Origin: Muribaculaceae bacterium
GTDB lineage: Bacteria > Bacteroidota > Bacteroidia > Bacteroidales > Muribaculaceae
Reading direction: 5' to 3'
Assembly: GCA_017548365.1 (NCBI GenBank)
Contig: JAFZAC010000040.1
Span: 62,001-126,000, forward strand
DNA length: 64,000 nt
The position numbers were made by a program, and so were the translations under genes. Below the pieces are notes generated by a model. The model saw nothing but the letters and a program-made list of their open reading frames with translations, was not told the origin of the DNA and did not search any database. Each line of letters opens with the position of its first letter. The first letter of the stretch is position 1. Positions 61,378 through 64,000 of this stretch are shown here, piece by piece.

Positions 61378-63714
61378 ATGAAACTTAATAGAAGACTTGC
61401 GTTGTTGCTTATTATAATGGGAGTAGCCCTCACTGCTCTGGCAACACCGAAATTTATAGACCGCAAGCCCGAAGGTACCCAAAATGGGGAGGTTACCCTC
61501 CTCTCGCCCAACGGAAACGTGAAGGTTACCTTTATGCTAATTGACGGAGTGCCTTACTATGAGATGTACTATAAGGACAAACAAGTGTTGAAACCAAGTC
61601 TACTAGGTTTTGAGCTTGCTAAAGATAAGCATGCCAGTGCCAGTATGGAAGAGACCGACTTGCTCGATAACTTCTACATGAAGCCTATTGTACTTAACAA
61701 GAATGCAAAACCAATAGAGGAGACTTGGAACCCAGTGTGGGGACAGTATAAAACTATAACCAACCGATACTTTGAGATGAGTATTCCTCTCATTCAGCAC
61801 TTTGATGACTCTAACGAGCAATTAGAGTACTGGAAGAAATATGAAAAGCGCATGCCATTAAAGCAAGACCGCAAGATTTATATCGTGTTCCGTGCATATG
61901 ATGATGGTGTGGCGTTTCGTTATGAGTTTCCTGAAACAAAAGAATCGGCACTCAATTACTTCATCATCAAGAAGGAACGCACACAGTTCGCCCTCACTGG
62001 CGACCACATGGCATGGTGGCAAGCTGGAGACTACGACACTCAGGAATATCCCATGCAAGTGTCGCGATTGAGTCAAGTGCGCAATCGCATCACAGCCTGC
62101 GCTCGATGGGACGATCCCAAAGGAGTAGGAATCCGCCGCACCGACTACACCGAGGACCGCCAACGTGATGCCGTGGTGTGGGATAACGCTTCGCAGACTG
62201 TATTCTCGCCAACAGGTATCCAGACGTCGCTGCAGATGAAAACTGACGACGGACTCTATATCAACATCCACGAGGCTGCACTCGTCAACTACTCTTGCAT
62301 GCATCTCGAGCTTAATGACGAAAATATGGTGCTTGAGAGCCATCTCACACCCGATGCAGTAGGCAATATGTGTTACATGCAGGCTCCATGCAAAACTCCG
62401 TGGCGCACAATCATGGTGAGCGACGATGCCCGCGATATGCTTGCCTCGAACCTCATCCTCAACCTGAATGAGCCTTGCAAGATAGAAGACACTAGTTGGA
62501 TTCACCCCACTAAGTATTGTGGCGTGTGGTGGGAGATGATTGTGGGACGTGGCAACTGGCATTATACCGATGAATTTGCTAGCGTGCAACTGGGATCTAC
62601 CGACTGGAATAAGGCCTTGCCCAACGGCCGTCACCGCGCAAATAACGACACCGTGATGCGCTATATTGACTTTGCCGCCAAGAACCACCTCGACCAAGTA
62701 CTGGTAGAGGGCTGGAATGTGGGTTGGGAAGACTGGGCCTGTATGTGGAAAGAGGATGTGTTTGACTTCGTCACTCCTTATCCCGATTTCGACATCGACA
62801 AGCTCAATTCCTATGCCCACAGCAAGGGCGTCAAGCTGATGATGCACCATGAGACTAGTTCCAGTGCCGACAACTATGAGCGTCATCTAAATGAGGCCTA
62901 TGCGCTCATGAACCGCTACGGCTATGACGCGGTTAAAACAGGCTACGTGGGCGACATCATCCCGCGAGGAGAGCATCACTATGGCCAGTATATGGTAAAT
63001 CACTACAATTGGGTGCTGCGTGAGGCTGCCAAACGCCACATCATGATTAATGCTCATGAGGCAGTGCGACCTACTGGCTTATGTCGCACTTGGCCCAACC
63101 TCGTTGGAAACGAGAGTGCTCGAGGCACCGAGTATGAGGCATTTCACGGAACTAATCCTAACCACACGGTAATATTGCCGTTTACACGATTCCAGGGAGG
63201 TCCAATGGACTATACTCCTGGCGTTCTCGAGACACGCCTTGCTAATTGGAGCGAGAACCAGCACCAGGTGCACAGCACTGTGGTGGGGCAGTTGGCCCTC
63301 TATGTGGTGATGTGCAGCCCATTGCAGATGGCTGCCGACCTGCCGCAGAACTATGAGAAGTTTGACGATGCCTTCCAGTTCATCCGCGACGTGGCACTTG
63401 ACTGGGACGACAGTCGCTACATCGATGCCGAGCCTGGCGAGTATATAACCGTTGCACGCAAAGCTAAAGGCACCGATAATTGGTTTGTTGGAGGCAAATG
63501 CAACGAAAATGGTCACAAAGTGGACCTTAAGCTCGACTTCCTCGACAAAGGTCGTAAGTATGAGTGCATTATTTATGCCGATGCAAGTGATGCCAACTAC
63601 GAGACAAATCCCGCTGCCTACACTATCACAAAGAAGACAGTGAAGCAAGGCGACGTCTTGAAGCTTACCGAAGCTCCTGGCGGCGGTGTCGCAATATCTA
63701 TTAAACCCATCTAA
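61378..63714 (+). CDS. susB: GH97 alpha-glucosidase, SusB-like
   Basis: A 778-residue secreted enzyme. The signal peptide (about 1-22) leads to an N-terminal beta-domain (about 35-300), the TIM barrel (about 330-640) and a C-terminal domain. Glu492 (MMHHETSSS), Glu561 (NAHEAVRP) and Glu585 (ARGTEYEAF) have the same spacing (69 and 24 residues) as the catalytic Glu439, Glu508 and Glu532 of B. thetaiotaomicron SusB; Glu579 fits the calcium ligand. The retaining-type Asp is absent, so an inverting alpha-glucosidase is expected. It hydrolyses malto-oligosaccharides in the periplasm. The start at ATG 61378 is well placed. The next gene starts 59 bp later. Confidence 0.95.
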   Translation: MKLNRRLALLLIIMGVALTALATPKFIDRKPEGTQNGEVTLLSPNGNVKVTFMLIDGVPYYEMYYKDKQVLKPSLLGFELAKDKHASASMEETDLLDNFYMKPIVLNKNAKPIEETWNPVWGQYKTITNRYFEMSIPLIQHFDDSNEQLEYWKKYEKRMPLKQDRKIYIVFRAYDDGVAFRYEFPETKESALNYFIIKKERTQFALTGDHMAWWQAGDYDTQEYPMQVSRLSQVRNRITACARWDDPKGVGIRRTDYTEDRQRDAVVWDNASQTVFSPTGIQTSLQMKTDDGLYINIHEAALVNYSCMHLELNDENMVLESHLTPDAVGNMCYMQAPCKTPWRTIMVSDDARDMLASNLILNLNEPCKIEDTSWIHPTKYCGVWWEMIVGRGNWHYTDEFASVQLGSTDWNKALPNGRHRANNDTVMRYIDFAAKNHLDQVLVEGWNVGWEDWACMWKEDVFDFVTPYPDFDIDKLNSYAHSKGVKLMMHHETSSSADNYERHLNEAYALMNRYGYDAVKTGYVGDIIPRGEHHYGQYMVNHYNWVLREAAKRHIMINAHEAVRPTGLCRTWPNLVGNESARGTEYEAFHGTNPNHTVILPFTRFQGGPMDYTPGVLETRLANWSENQHQVHSTVVGQLALYVVMCSPLQMAADLPQNYEKFDDAFQFIRDVALDWDDSRYIDAEPGEYITVARKAKGTDNWFVGGKCNENGHKVDLKLDFLDKGRKYECIIYADASDANYETNPAAYTITKKTVKQGDVLKLTEAPGGGVAISIKPI

Positions 63715-63733
63715 AAGTGAGTATTGAGTTTTT

Positions 63734-63769
63734 ATTCATTTAACTCCTTTCATTCATTTAACTCCTTTA
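63734..63769 (+). repeat. Two tandem 18-bp repeats before the pullulanase gene
   Basis: ATTCATTTAACTCCTTT followed by C or A occurs twice (63734-63751 and 63752-63769), ending 4 nt before the ATG. It contains the TTTAAYTCC unit seen elsewhere. Confidence 0.85.
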
Positions 63770-63773
63770 GAAA

Positions 63774-64000
63774 ATGAAAAAATTACTATTAACAGCAATA
63801 ATCGCATTGACTATGGCAACAGCCGGAGCTCACGACTATAATTTCAACGAGATGACCTACACTCCCAAGGCCACCACGTTCTTCCTTAACACCAACGACG
63901 ACGCTCAGGCGGTTACCGTGCGAATCTACGATGCCGGCAAAGACGGCAATATGCTCAAGCAAATCGACCTCAAACGTGTCAAGGGAAGCAAGAACGAGTG
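63774..64000 (+). CDS. Start of a type I pullulanase-like gene (partial)
   Basis: The frame from ATG 63774 runs off the right edge with 75 codons. It has a signal peptide (MKKLLLTAIIALTMATAGA) followed by NEMTYTPKATTFFLNTNDDA and VTVRIYDAGKDGNML, the opening of the CBM48 domain of type I pullulanases (usual form YTPxxTTFxLWAPxA). The product should cut alpha-1,6 links in pullulan or branched starch. The catalytic domain lies outside the window. It completes the malQ-susB-pullulanase set. Confidence 0.7.
   Translation, partial: MKKLLLTAIIALTMATAGAHDYNFNEMTYTPKATTFFLNTNDDAQAVTVRIYDAGKDGNMLKQIDLKRVKGSKNE

Noticed and set aside
1-64000. tRNA or rRNA genes
   Set aside because: No cloverleaf-like GTTCRANNC segments or rRNA signatures were noticed in the spacers read, although a covariance search would be more sensitive.

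Overview
The window looks like a chromosomal segment of a gut-type Bacteroidales bacterium, most like Muribaculaceae or Prevotellaceae. The reasons are: promoters of the Bacteroidota type (TTG or TTTG, about 19-20 nt, then TAnnTTTG) in front of many genes; no Shine-Dalgarno-led starts; DUF1573, DUF4919, BspA-like leucine-rich-repeat and GHL10 proteins; a membrane pyrophosphatase; an ECF sigma factor paired with an anti-sigma/outer-membrane protein; a SusB-type GH97 enzyme; and secreted proteins ending in dockerin-like calcium-loop pairs. Species cannot be fixed from the sequence alone.

Layout. 1-8.2 kb (mostly minus strand): the tail of an unknown gene, xerC-hpf, a run of small envelope proteins, then rel-pgpH, which puts (p)ppGpp and c-di-AMP turnover in one transcript. 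8.4-13.9 kb (plus): lgt, a short-chain dehydrogenase, a HAD phosphatase, ribF, upp, tsaE, birA. 14-26 kb (minus): secreted dockerin proteins (LRR, GHL10, chitobiase-like), the pyrophosphatase hppA, and a zinc-ribbon protein with a long charged helix. A 1.2-kb gene-poor stretch (15.9-17.05 kb) is full of repeats and hairpins. 26-34.9 kb: a LAB_N membrane protein, an ABC exporter pair, rpsU with a long leader, a GH25 lysozyme, two DUF1573 proteins, meaB, a lipoprotein. 35-43.2 kb (minus): an S66 carboxypeptidase, a beta-helix lipoprotein, an LRR-dockerin-FGE fusion, and a large GH13 amylase. 43.4-49.1 kb: a retropepsin-Sel1 protein, ECF sigma/anti-sigma, a small lipoprotein, an acyl-CoA synthetase. 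49.2-64 kb (plus): glgB, LOG, a PduO-type adenosyltransferase, a 1555-residue starch-binding protein, a PIG-L deacetylase (minus), and malQ, a GH97 susB homologue and the start of a pullulanase.

How the genes fit together. The second half is an alpha-glucan locus: a secreted amylase with three starch-binding modules, a giant non-catalytic starch-binding protein, a periplasmic-type GH97 glucosidase, GH77 4-alpha-glucanotransferase, pullulanase and glycogen branching enzyme. No SusC/SusD pair is visible here.

The most interesting observation is regulatory. The amylase, the giant starch-binding protein and malQ each carry a near-palindromic site TGCAA[AT]CG[AT]TT[GT]C at an almost fixed distance (55, 55 and 56 nt) upstream of a TAnnTTT(G/A) -7 element. 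This looks like an activator-dependent starch regulon read by an unidentified, probably LacI-type, regulator. Other points of note are five dockerin-like modules with no cohesin in sight (two nearly identical in DNA, one internal), and a family of TTTAAYTCC intergenic repeats.
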